Source: Bradyrhizobiaceae bacterium (GTDB taxonomy: Bacteria > Pseudomonadota > Alphaproteobacteria > Rhizobiales > Hyphomicrobiaceae). Taken from it: a stretch of 21,366 nt of DNA. The stretch spans positions 1 through 21,366 of the forward strand of contig CANJPN010000028.1 of assembly GCA_947475855.1 (NCBI GenBank). The letters run 5' to 3'. This document shows, piece after piece, positions 16,111 through 21,366 of the stretch. The notes below the pieces were generated by a model, which saw only the letters and a list, made by a program, of their open reading frames with translations, did not search any database and was not told the DNA's origin. Within the stretch, counting starts at the first letter, position 1, and the number at the start of each line of letters is the position of its first letter. A program made the translations under genes and the position numbers.

Positions 16111-16170
16111 GACCCTTCTTGGAAGCGACGGAATGTAGCACGGTTTTCTGACAATTCCATTGCCGTGTTA

Positions 16171-16189
16171 TGCGACACGAGTTGTCGCA
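16171..16189. promoter_or_regulatory. perfect inverted repeat, candidate operator between divergent genes
   Basis: TGCGACA (16171-16177) and TGTCGCA (16183-16189) form a perfect 7-bp inverted repeat with a 5-bp spacer (CGAGT). It sits near the middle of the 221-bp gap between urc1 (minus) and the first DHDPS-like gene (plus), about 100 bp from either start codon, where a dimeric repressor or activator would act. No regulator gene lies in the window and I do not recognise the site. Confidence 0.4.
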
Positions 16190-16286
16190 CCTACCGGTCC
16201 GGAGGGCTGTCGTTGCCGGGAAATCGCGATTGGTGATAGCAATCCCGCAGGACACGCCCGCGGCGGGCAGAATGACAGGGGGAAAA

Positions 16287-17201
16287 ATGGCGGCCAAGTT
16301 CAAGGGCGTGATGCAGAGCCCGGTCACCCCGCTGAAACCCGATTTCAGTCTCGACCTGGCGACCTTCGAGAAGGTGCTGGACTTCCACGTCCGCACCGGC
16401 GCCACCGCAATTTCGTGGCCGCATCACAAGGGCGAGTCCCTGAGCCTCACGATCGAGGAGCGTAAGCTGTTCGCCGAAGCCTGCGTCAAGGTCGTCGCCG
16501 GCCGCATTCCAGTTACCGTCCACGTCAGCGCATTGGCCGTCGAAGACACGTTCGCGCTCGCCAGGCACGCAGAGAAAATCGGCGCCGACGGCATCCTCGC
16601 CATCACGCCCTACGTCTGGGCGCCGACGCAGGAATCGATCGAAGACTATTTCACCAAGTTGTGCCGCTCCATTTCGCTTCCCGTGCTCTCGTACAATTCA
16701 CCGAGCTACCTGAACGGCGTCGAGATCACCGGAGAGCTGATGGCGCGACTGATCGAGAAGCTGCCGAACTTCGTCGGCGTCAAGGAAGCGAGCTTCAATT
16801 CCGAGAAATTCATCGAGATCTCGCGGCTCGCCCTGAAACTGCGGCCGGACTTCGCGCTGGTCACCGGTGTCGAGTTCCTGCTTCCGTCCGTTCCGCTCGG
16901 CGGCGTTGGGTCGTACTCGGCCGCAGGCTCGATCTGCCCAAATCTGTGCACTGAACTCTACACCTCGTGCGTTGCCGGTGACTGGCCGCGCGCACGCGAA
17001 GCGCAGCGCAAGATGACGATACTCTGGCACCTGTTCAAGGATCAGTATCCCTCCTCGCTCAAGGGCGGAATGGTGCTGATGGGCCGCCCGGTCGGGCCGA
17101 CGCGCGCGCCGCTCCCGACCGCCACCGCGGAACGCCAGTCCTACATCCGCACGAAGCTCGAAGAACTCGGCGTCATGGACACCGAACCGCACGGCTGGTG
17201 A
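16287..17201 (+). CDS. DHDPS / N-acetylneuraminate lyase superfamily protein (first of a pair)
   Basis: TIM-barrel protein of 304 aa in the dihydrodipicolinate synthase/NAL superfamily, whose members use a Schiff-base lysine for aldol or retro-aldol chemistry on 2-oxo acids. The lysine is present as Lys166 in FVGVKEAS, and the catalytic Tyr as Tyr136 in LSYNSPS. The substrate loop, GTTGE in true DHDPS, reads HHKGE (46-50), so it is probably not the lysine-pathway DapA. The start ATG at 16287 is taken for the AGGGGG just upstream and because it gives the same length as the tandem paralogue at 17293; upstream ATGs at 16170 and 16272 are less likely. Divergent from the urc operon; 91 bp precede the next gene. 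Substrate unknown. Confidence 0.88.
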   Translation: MAAKFKGVMQSPVTPLKPDFSLDLATFEKVLDFHVRTGATAISWPHHKGESLSLTIEERKLFAEACVKVVAGRIPVTVHVSALAVEDTFALARHAEKIGADGILAITPYVWAPTQESIEDYFTKLCRSISLPVLSYNSPSYLNGVEITGELMARLIEKLPNFVGVKEASFNSEKFIEISRLALKLRPDFALVTGVEFLLPSVPLGGVGSYSAAGSICPNLCTELYTSCVAGDWPRAREAQRKMTILWHLFKDQYPSSLKGGMVLMGRPVGPTRAPLPTATAERQSYIRTKLEELGVMDTEPHGW

Positions 17202-17205
17202 GTTG

Positions 17206-17273
17206 GTGTAAGACCCTCCGGGTCTGACACCGTGACCGATGTTGAGGTGTCAGTCCCGCAGCGTCTGACACCG
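17206..17273. repeat. two adjacent related palindromes between the paired DHDPS-like genes
   Basis: Element 1: GGTGTAAGACCC (17206-17217), loop TCC, GGGTCTGACACC (17221-17232), 11 of 12 pairs. Element 2: GGTGTCAG (17247-17254), 11-nt loop, CTGACACC (17266-17273), 8 of 8 pairs. Their right arms share GTCTGACACC, so they are copies of one palindrome type. They fill the gap of 91 bp between the two genes. No T-run follows either one. They look like REP-type dispersed elements; mRNA stabilisation or partial termination between the genes is possible. Confidence 0.6.
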
Positions 17274-17292
17274 CCAGAACCGGAAATCCGAC

Positions 17293-18207
17293 ATGACCAC
17301 CTTCAAGCCCGGCCTCGTCCACACTCCTGTGACGCCGTTCACGGCCGACAATCGCATCGACTGGAAGCTGTTGCCGCGGCTGATCGACTTCCACATCGCC
17401 GCCGGTGCCGACGCGATTGCAACGCCGATGCACGTCGGCGAAAGCGTCAGCCTGACCGACGCGGAAAAGCGCGAGTTGATCGCGGCCGTCATCAAGCATG
17501 TCGGCGACCGCGTCCCAGTAATCGCACATGCCAGCGATTCAGGCACATCCATCGCTGCCTCGCTCGCCCGCTTCGCCGAAAGCGCGGGCGCCGCCGCCGT
17601 CGTCTCGACCACGCCATACTACTGGACTCCCCCGCCTGCGATGTTGGTGGAGCACTTCGCCCAGATCGCGGCCGCAGTGAAGCTGCCATTCTACGTTCAC
17701 AACGCACCCGACGACATGTCCGGTGTGAAGCTCAACACCGACATGATGTTGAAGCTGATACCACGCGCAACGAACTTCGCGGGCGTCGTCGATTCCGGCC
17801 TCGACTGGCAGTTCATGATCGAGCTGATGACCGACGCGCCGAAGCTGCGCCCGGATTTCCAACTCGTCTCGGGCAGCGATCTCTATGTATCCGCACGTGC
17901 CATCGGCGCAACCGGACTGATGTCGCCGCTCGCCTCGATCGCGCCCACACTCGTGCGCCGCATGTTCGACGACTGCGCGAAGGACAAGCTGTTCGAGGCC
18001 CGTGCCGCGCAGGAAGACGTCGCTGCCCTTCGCCAGATCTTGAAGTCGGGCGGCGTCGCGGCTCTGAAGTCCGCGATGCGCATCGTGGGCCGCGATGCAG
18101 GCCAGCCCCGCCCGCCGCTACCATCGCTCTCCACTGAAGCCGAAGCGAAACTGAAAACCGGCATGGCCGGCATCGCTGCTCTCGGGTCGGAGAAACGCGG
18201 CTGGTAA
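17293..18207 (+). CDS. DHDPS-superfamily protein lacking the Schiff-base lysine (second of a pair)
   Basis: A 304-aa TIM-barrel protein that aligns without gaps to the gene just upstream over the region checked (shared PVTPF/L near 12-16, GES.SLT at 49-55, TPY at 107-109, NF at 161-162). The catalytic lysine is missing: residue 166 is Val (FAGVVDSG; codon GTC at 17788-17790) where the neighbour has Lys166. The catalytic Tyr136 is His (VHNAPDD), and the GTTGE loop is MHVGE (46-50). Standard Schiff-base chemistry should therefore be impossible. It could be a different enzyme type, a regulatory subunit for its neighbour, or a decayed copy, though the frame is intact. ATG at 17293 with GGA upstream. 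Probably co-transcribed with the first gene. Confidence 0.87.
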   Translation: MTTFKPGLVHTPVTPFTADNRIDWKLLPRLIDFHIAAGADAIATPMHVGESVSLTDAEKRELIAAVIKHVGDRVPVIAHASDSGTSIAASLARFAESAGAAAVVSTTPYYWTPPPAMLVEHFAQIAAAVKLPFYVHNAPDDMSGVKLNTDMMLKLIPRATNFAGVVDSGLDWQFMIELMTDAPKLRPDFQLVSGSDLYVSARAIGATGLMSPLASIAPTLVRRMFDDCAKDKLFEARAAQEDVAALRQILKSGGVAALKSAMRIVGRDAGQPRPPLPSLSTEAEAKLKTGMAGIAALGSEKRGW

Positions 18208-18219
18208 CCAACCTCGTAG

Positions 18220-18245
18220 GGCGGAATAGCTCAGCGTATTCCGCC
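18220..18245. repeat. palindromic intergenic element between convergent genes
   Basis: GGCGGAATA (18220-18228) and TATTCCGCC (18237-18245) pair perfectly over 9 bp with an 8-nt loop GCTCAGCG. It sits in the 56-bp gap between two convergent genes. It resembles a GGCGGAATA...TATTCCGCC repeat type that I associate with Bradyrhizobium-group genomes (memory, not checked). There is no T-run; a role as a bidirectional terminator is possible. Confidence 0.55.
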
Positions 18246-18263
18246 GCAACTACGAATCCCGCC

Positions 18264-19058
18264 TCAAGCAGCCGTCAGACCGCCGTCCATGACGAGCACA
18301 TGGCCCGTAATCGAAACCGCAGCAGCGCCGCCGAGATAAACGATCGCGTCTGCCACTTCCTCGGCCGTCACCAGCCTGTGCAGCGGTATTCGCGCCAGCA
18401 TCGCCGCCATGTAGTCGAGGTTCGCCCCCGTGCCCGCGCGTGAGGGTGACGCCGTCTCCATCCGCCCGGGTGCGACCGCGTTGACGCGGATGCCATGCGC
18501 CGCCCATTCGATCGCCAGCATCCGCGTCATCTGGATCATCGCACCCTTTGAGATGCCATAAGTACTGCGCTCGGCCGCCCCCACCAACCCATGCGTCGAC
18601 GCGACACTGACGACTGCGCCCGGCCGCCCCGCCGCGATCAAATGCTGCCCCATCAGCTGCGTCATGAAGAACGGCCCCGACACATTGGCCGCCATCACCT
18701 CGCGCCATTCCTCACGGCTGACATCGACCGCAAGCCGCCGCAAGTTCACAGCTGCATTGTTCACCAGGACGTCGATACGGCCATACGCTTCGAGCGCGAC
18801 ACGGAAAGCCGCGTCGATCGAGGAATCGTCCGAAAGCAACAACTCGACCGCCGTCGAGCGGCACCCGGTCTGCCCAAGCACGGAGAGCGTGGCTTTGAGG
18901 TTCTCACGCTGCCGCGCCGTAATGATCACGTCGTAGCCAGCCCGCGCGAACGCATGAGCCGTTGCAGCGCCGACACCGTAGGAGGCACCGGTCACGAAAG
19001 CGACGGGCCTTCCCGCCGCTCGCCCGCTTTCAGTGTCCACCTTCCCATCCCCGTTCAT
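18264..19058 (-). CDS. short-chain dehydrogenase/reductase (SDR)
   Basis: NAD(P)-dependent classical SDR oxidoreductase of about 264 aa. The Rossmann dinucleotide motif TGASYGVG is at 23-30 and NNAA at 100-103. The catalytic Ser154 (VVSVAS) lies 13 residues before Tyr167 in YGISK, with Lys171. The C-terminus GHVLVMDGGLTAA is typical. I chose the ATG at 19058; a TTG at 19076 overlaps the stop of the upstream receptor gene (TTGA) and would add six residues, so tight coupling is possible either way. Last gene of a minus-strand unit Bug - OCD-like - Bug - SDR, in which it may oxidise or reduce the imported compound; the substrate is unknown. Confidence 0.92.
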   Translation of the reverse strand: MNGDGKVDTESGRAAGRPVAFVTGASYGVGAATAHAFARAGYDVIITARQRENLKATLSVLGQTGCRSTAVELLLSDDSSIDAAFRVALEAYGRIDVLVNNAAVNLRRLAVDVSREEWREVMAANVSGPFFMTQLMGQHLIAAGRPGAVVSVASTHGLVGAAERSTYGISKGAMIQMTRMLAIEWAAHGIRVNAVAPGRMETASPSRAGTGANLDYMAAMLARIPLHRLVTAEEVADAIVYLGGAAAVSITGHVLVMDGGLTAA

Positions 19059-19072
19059 GCTCGTATCCGCGC

Positions 19073-20107
19073 TCAACGCCCCAAAGCCTTCATCGTACGC
19101 GCGATCGTCTCAGCAGGAGTCTTGTAGGCCTCCTCGATGATCCCGGCGATTTCCTCGCCAATGATAGCATCGACCGTCAATCCTTGCTTCGACGCATCCT
19201 CGATGAACTCCTTGTCTGCAAGCGTCGCGGCAAACGCGGCACGTATCGCCGCTGAGCGTTCAGGCGCCAAATCCGGTGGCGCAACGAACGGCCGTCCGAG
19301 AGCCACCCGAGCAAAGAACAGTTGAAGCGCTTCGCGCTCTGCCTTCGTCCGCGCCAGATCAATACCGACCGGCACGTCCTTCAACCGAGCGTCAGGCTTC
19401 AACGCCGCCTGGAACAAGATGTTAGCGCGCCCCTCCCGCATAATCGGCGTGCGCGCCAATGAATCGTTTGCAAGGCAGATCCCCTGAACTTCGCCGCGCT
19501 CCATCGCCAGGAAGATCTCATTCGAGCCCTTATAACCCTTCACGGTCTTGAACTTCATACCAAGCAGGGCCGAGAGGAATTCCGGATAAATGGCAGTGTC
19601 TGCGCCCGAACCCGTAGCACCGACCACAAGCTCTTTATCGAACAGATCTTGCATGCGCTGCACCGCCGCGTCCTTGCGCGCCGCACAAACCGTGGTATCC
19701 AGATCCGGACTGCCGATCCACGTCATGCGGCGCGGATCCATTTGGATGCCCTGACCTCCAAGCAATGGCTCGAGTGGAATACCGCGGCTGATCAGACCGA
19801 TCACCGTGCCGTCTTTCGGCGCGACCGCAGTGAGCTGGTTGATCAGCGTAAGTCCGCCGGCCCCGGGCTGGTTCTGAACGACAACGCTTGGGCTACCGGG
19901 CCAGTGCCGCGGGATGTGCCGCGCGATTGCGCGCGCCCAAACATCGTTCGCTCCTCCCGGCCCGAAACCGACGATGATCGACACCGTTTTTGCCTTGAAG
20001 TAGTCGGCGGTGCTTTGTGCAGCCGCCGCTCCGCAGGCGAAAACAACGAGCGCACCCACCGAAGCAAACCGCGCCGCCAGCCCAAAGGGCTTCACACGCC
20101 GCTTCAT
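19073..20107 (-). CDS. Bug-family periplasmic tricarboxylate (TTT) receptor
   Basis: Solute receptor of the TctC/Bug family, 344 aa. The ATG at 20107 lies 4 nt after the stop of the OCD-family gene and gives a signal peptide KRRVKPFGLAARFASVGALV... ending near GAAAAQS; the longer frame upstream lacks this logic. Mature features of the family: VSIIVGFGPGGANDVWARAIA, VVQNQPGAGGL, LVVGATGSGADTAIYPEFL and the LSALLGMKFKTVKGYKGSNEI segment. It is quite divergent from the receptor at 5239-6213. No TctA/TctB transporter genes are present, so it either uses a transporter encoded elsewhere or acts as a sensor. Its placement between the OCD-family and SDR genes suggests it binds the substrate or product of those enzymes. 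Confidence 0.92.
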   Translation of the reverse strand: MKRRVKPFGLAARFASVGALVVFACGAAAAQSTADYFKAKTVSIIVGFGPGGANDVWARAIARHIPRHWPGSPSVVVQNQPGAGGLTLINQLTAVAPKDGTVIGLISRGIPLEPLLGGQGIQMDPRRMTWIGSPDLDTTVCAARKDAAVQRMQDLFDKELVVGATGSGADTAIYPEFLSALLGMKFKTVKGYKGSNEIFLAMERGEVQGICLANDSLARTPIMREGRANILFQAALKPDARLKDVPVGIDLARTKAEREALQLFFARVALGRPFVAPPDLAPERSAAIRAAFAATLADKEFIEDASKQGLTVDAIIGEEIAGIIEEAYKTPAETIARTMKALGR

Positions 20108-20111
20108 CAAA

Positions 20112-21248
20112 TCAATCCCGGATATCCTGGAGGAACCACTCCGTCGGAATTTCACGGCCGACTTTCTGCTCGCGGCACTTCTCATAGACGAGTCCACCGA
20201 CGCAACTGAACTGCAAGCCCTGATTGCCCACGTTACGATAGAACGTGATCTGGTCGCGGCTCGTGCGCCCCTTGGCCTTGCCCGATATGAGATCGGCGAA
20301 GTCGGGTTTGTCGCCGCCCTTGCCCCGATCCATGAATTCAGGACTGTCGCCGCCGAATCCAGGCTGCGGGTTCTTCTCGGGTATGCGCTTCATCTCTTCG
20401 GCGGAGCCGCCGATGTAGGCCGCGGGAGACAACCCGCGCTCGGCCTGGAACCGCTCGGTCTGCTTCATCTGCAGACCCGCCGTACCCTGCCGGATCACCA
20501 CATCGAACTTGGCCATCGTCGCATCGGCCATCTCGCGCCGCCCGAGATTGGTCACGTGCATGCCGGGCTTGAGCCAGTCCGCGTCATACGTCGGCTTCAT
20601 GCTGTCGGTCGCCGACGAAACGATATCGACGCCTTCCAGCGCCTCCTTCGGCGTCGAAACGGCACGAACTTCGAAGCCCATCTTCTTCGTCATCTCCTCC
20701 GCGTAGGCTTCGCGGTTCGCAGCCGTCGGGCTGTAGACCTTGCACAGTTTGATGTCCCGCACGCAGGTGAAGGCCTCGAGGAACGTGCGCGCCATGCCGC
20801 CCGAACCCAGCATGCCGACGACATGACTGTCCTCGCGCGACAGATACTTCGTGCCGATCCCCGCGCCGCCGCCCACCCGCATGTGCTGCAACACCCCGTC
20901 GTTGATGAATGCCAGCGGTTCTCCGTTGCGCGTCGAAACGAGGAAGATCAAGCCCATGTACGTGCCGGGCTTGATGCAGTGCTTGTCCTCGGTCCAACCG
21001 CCGTCCGGCGTCTTCGGCCACGTCATCACGTCGGACTTCATGCGGATCGCGAAATAGCCGTCGTTGGCGCCTTCCATCGAGCCCCAGCGGAAATAGCCAT
21101 CCGGGATGGCGCACGGCATGTACATGTCGATGCGCGGACGGTGGATCGCCCCACCGGTAGGGATCTTCTTGAACGCCTCCTCCTGGACTCGGATGCAATC
21201 GGCCATCGTCAGAACTTTGGCCACGGTATCGTTGTCAATGACGAGCAT
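20112..21248 (-). CDS. ornithine cyclodeaminase / mu-crystallin family protein
   Basis: A 378-aa member of the OCD/mu-crystallin superfamily, NAD(P)-dependent enzymes acting on amino or imino acids. Visible features: Lys71 in IRMKSDV (the position of the OCD catalytic lysine), Arg124 in QHMRVGGGAG, and the dinucleotide-binding motif GMLGSGGMA (146-153). It is longer than the usual 310-340 aa, with a Gly/Asp/Lys-rich region at about 300-335 (PGFGGDSPEFMDRGKGGDKPDF) near the C-terminus. Start ATG at 21248 follows GGGAGG. It lies between two Bug receptor genes, 30 bp after the first and 4 bp before the second, in one operon. True ornithine cyclodeaminase activity is doubtful given the insertion and context; a reductase or dehydrogenase of an unusual amino or imino acid is equally likely. 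Confidence 0.88.
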   Translation of the reverse strand: MLVIDNDTVAKVLTMADCIRVQEEAFKKIPTGGAIHRPRIDMYMPCAIPDGYFRWGSMEGANDGYFAIRMKSDVMTWPKTPDGGWTEDKHCIKPGTYMGLIFLVSTRNGEPLAFINDGVLQHMRVGGGAGIGTKYLSREDSHVVGMLGSGGMARTFLEAFTCVRDIKLCKVYSPTAANREAYAEEMTKKMGFEVRAVSTPKEALEGVDIVSSATDSMKPTYDADWLKPGMHVTNLGRREMADATMAKFDVVIRQGTAGLQMKQTERFQAERGLSPAAYIGGSAEEMKRIPEKNPQPGFGGDSPEFMDRGKGGDKPDFADLISGKAKGRTSRDQITFYRNVGNQGLQFSCVGGLVYEKCREQKVGREIPTEWFLQDIRD

Positions 21249-21278
21249 CGGCGTCCCTCCCTCTCCCACGAAGTCTCT

Positions 21279-21366
21279 TTACTTCTCGTCGACCGTGATG
21301 CCGGTCTCACGAATGAGCTTGCCCCACCGCTCGATTTCCTCGCCCAGCAGCTTCGTCAGATACTCC
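21279..21366 (-). CDS. C-terminus of a Bug-family (TTT) receptor (partial)
   Basis: The minus strand is open from the window edge to a TAA at 21279-21281, giving 28 residues, including IERWGKLIRETGITVDEK. This matches the C-terminal helix of Bug receptors (compare EIEKWAKPIKESGAKVE at the end of the receptor at 5239-6213). The 30-bp gap to the OCD-family start contains that gene's Shine-Dalgarno, so the two are co-transcribed. The identification rests on the tail only. Confidence 0.75.
   Translation of the reverse strand, partial: EYLTKLLGEEIERWGKLIRETGITVDEK

Noticed and set aside
16140..16180. Sigma-70 type promoter for the first DHDPS-like gene (CTGACA with TATGCG)
   Set aside because: The spacer is only about 15 nt and the -10 match is poor; not strong enough to list.
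16287..17201. Annotation as dapA, 4-hydroxy-tetrahydrodipicolinate synthase of lysine synthesis
   Set aside because: The GTTGE loop is absent and the gene is paired with a lysine-less paralogue, so only the superfamily can be supported.
20112..21248. Naming the OCD-family gene as ornithine cyclodeaminase (ocd)
   Set aside because: The insertion, length and context do not support that substrate; the superfamily covers several reactions.

Overview
The window is about 21.4 kb of GC-rich, densely coding bacterial DNA. Alphaproteobacterial character, probably order Hyphomicrobiales (Bradyrhizobium/Xanthobacter relatives), is inferred from the block cysS - GNAT - cimA, three periplasmic Bug-type (tripartite tricarboxylate, TTT) receptors, frequent Tat-like signals, and palindromic intergenic elements. 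I see no tRNA, rRNA, insertion sequence, CRISPR array or phage gene.

Layout. Bases 1-7912 read on the plus strand: the tail of an unknown gene, an alpha/beta hydrolase, then a tight operon cysS - 37-aa membrane peptide - GNAT acetyltransferase - 44-aa membrane peptide - cimA. A Bug receptor with a clear intrinsic terminator and a three-histidine-box membrane desaturase/hydroxylase follow. Bases 8126-16065 read on the minus strand. In transcription order they hold urc1 (GTP cyclohydrolase II-like), urc4 (DUF1688), a divergent uracil phosphoribosyltransferase, a TauE/SafE permease, a DnaJ-domain protein, an aldo/keto reductase with a Tat-like N-terminus and a Tat-type amidohydrolase. Bases 16287-18207 read plus: a tandem pair of DHDPS/N-acetylneuraminate lyase superfamily proteins, divergent from urc1. 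Bases 18264-21366 read minus: the tail of a Bug receptor, an ornithine cyclodeaminase-family protein, a second Bug receptor and an SDR dehydrogenase, closely spaced.

How the genes fit together. cysS and cimA supply housekeeping functions (tRNA charging; citramalate route to isoleucine), with two coupled micro-ORFs between them. urc1-urc4-upp is the gene set of the URC route of uracil catabolism known from the yeast Lachancea kluyveri: UPRT converts uracil to UMP, and Urc1 and Urc4 act downstream. The Bug, OCD-family, SDR and DHDPS-like genes look like uptake and catabolism of small organic acids or amino-acid-like compounds, but no substrate can be named.

Most unusual points: (1) the URC-linked UPRT has lost the Asp-Pro of its PRPP loop; (2) the second DHDPS-like protein has Val where its collinear neighbour has the Schiff-base Lys, and His for the catalytic Tyr; (3) a terminator-shaped hairpin sits in the urc1 leader, close to a perfect 7+7 inverted repeat; (4) two ATGA-coupled single-span micro-proteins follow cysS and the GNAT gene.
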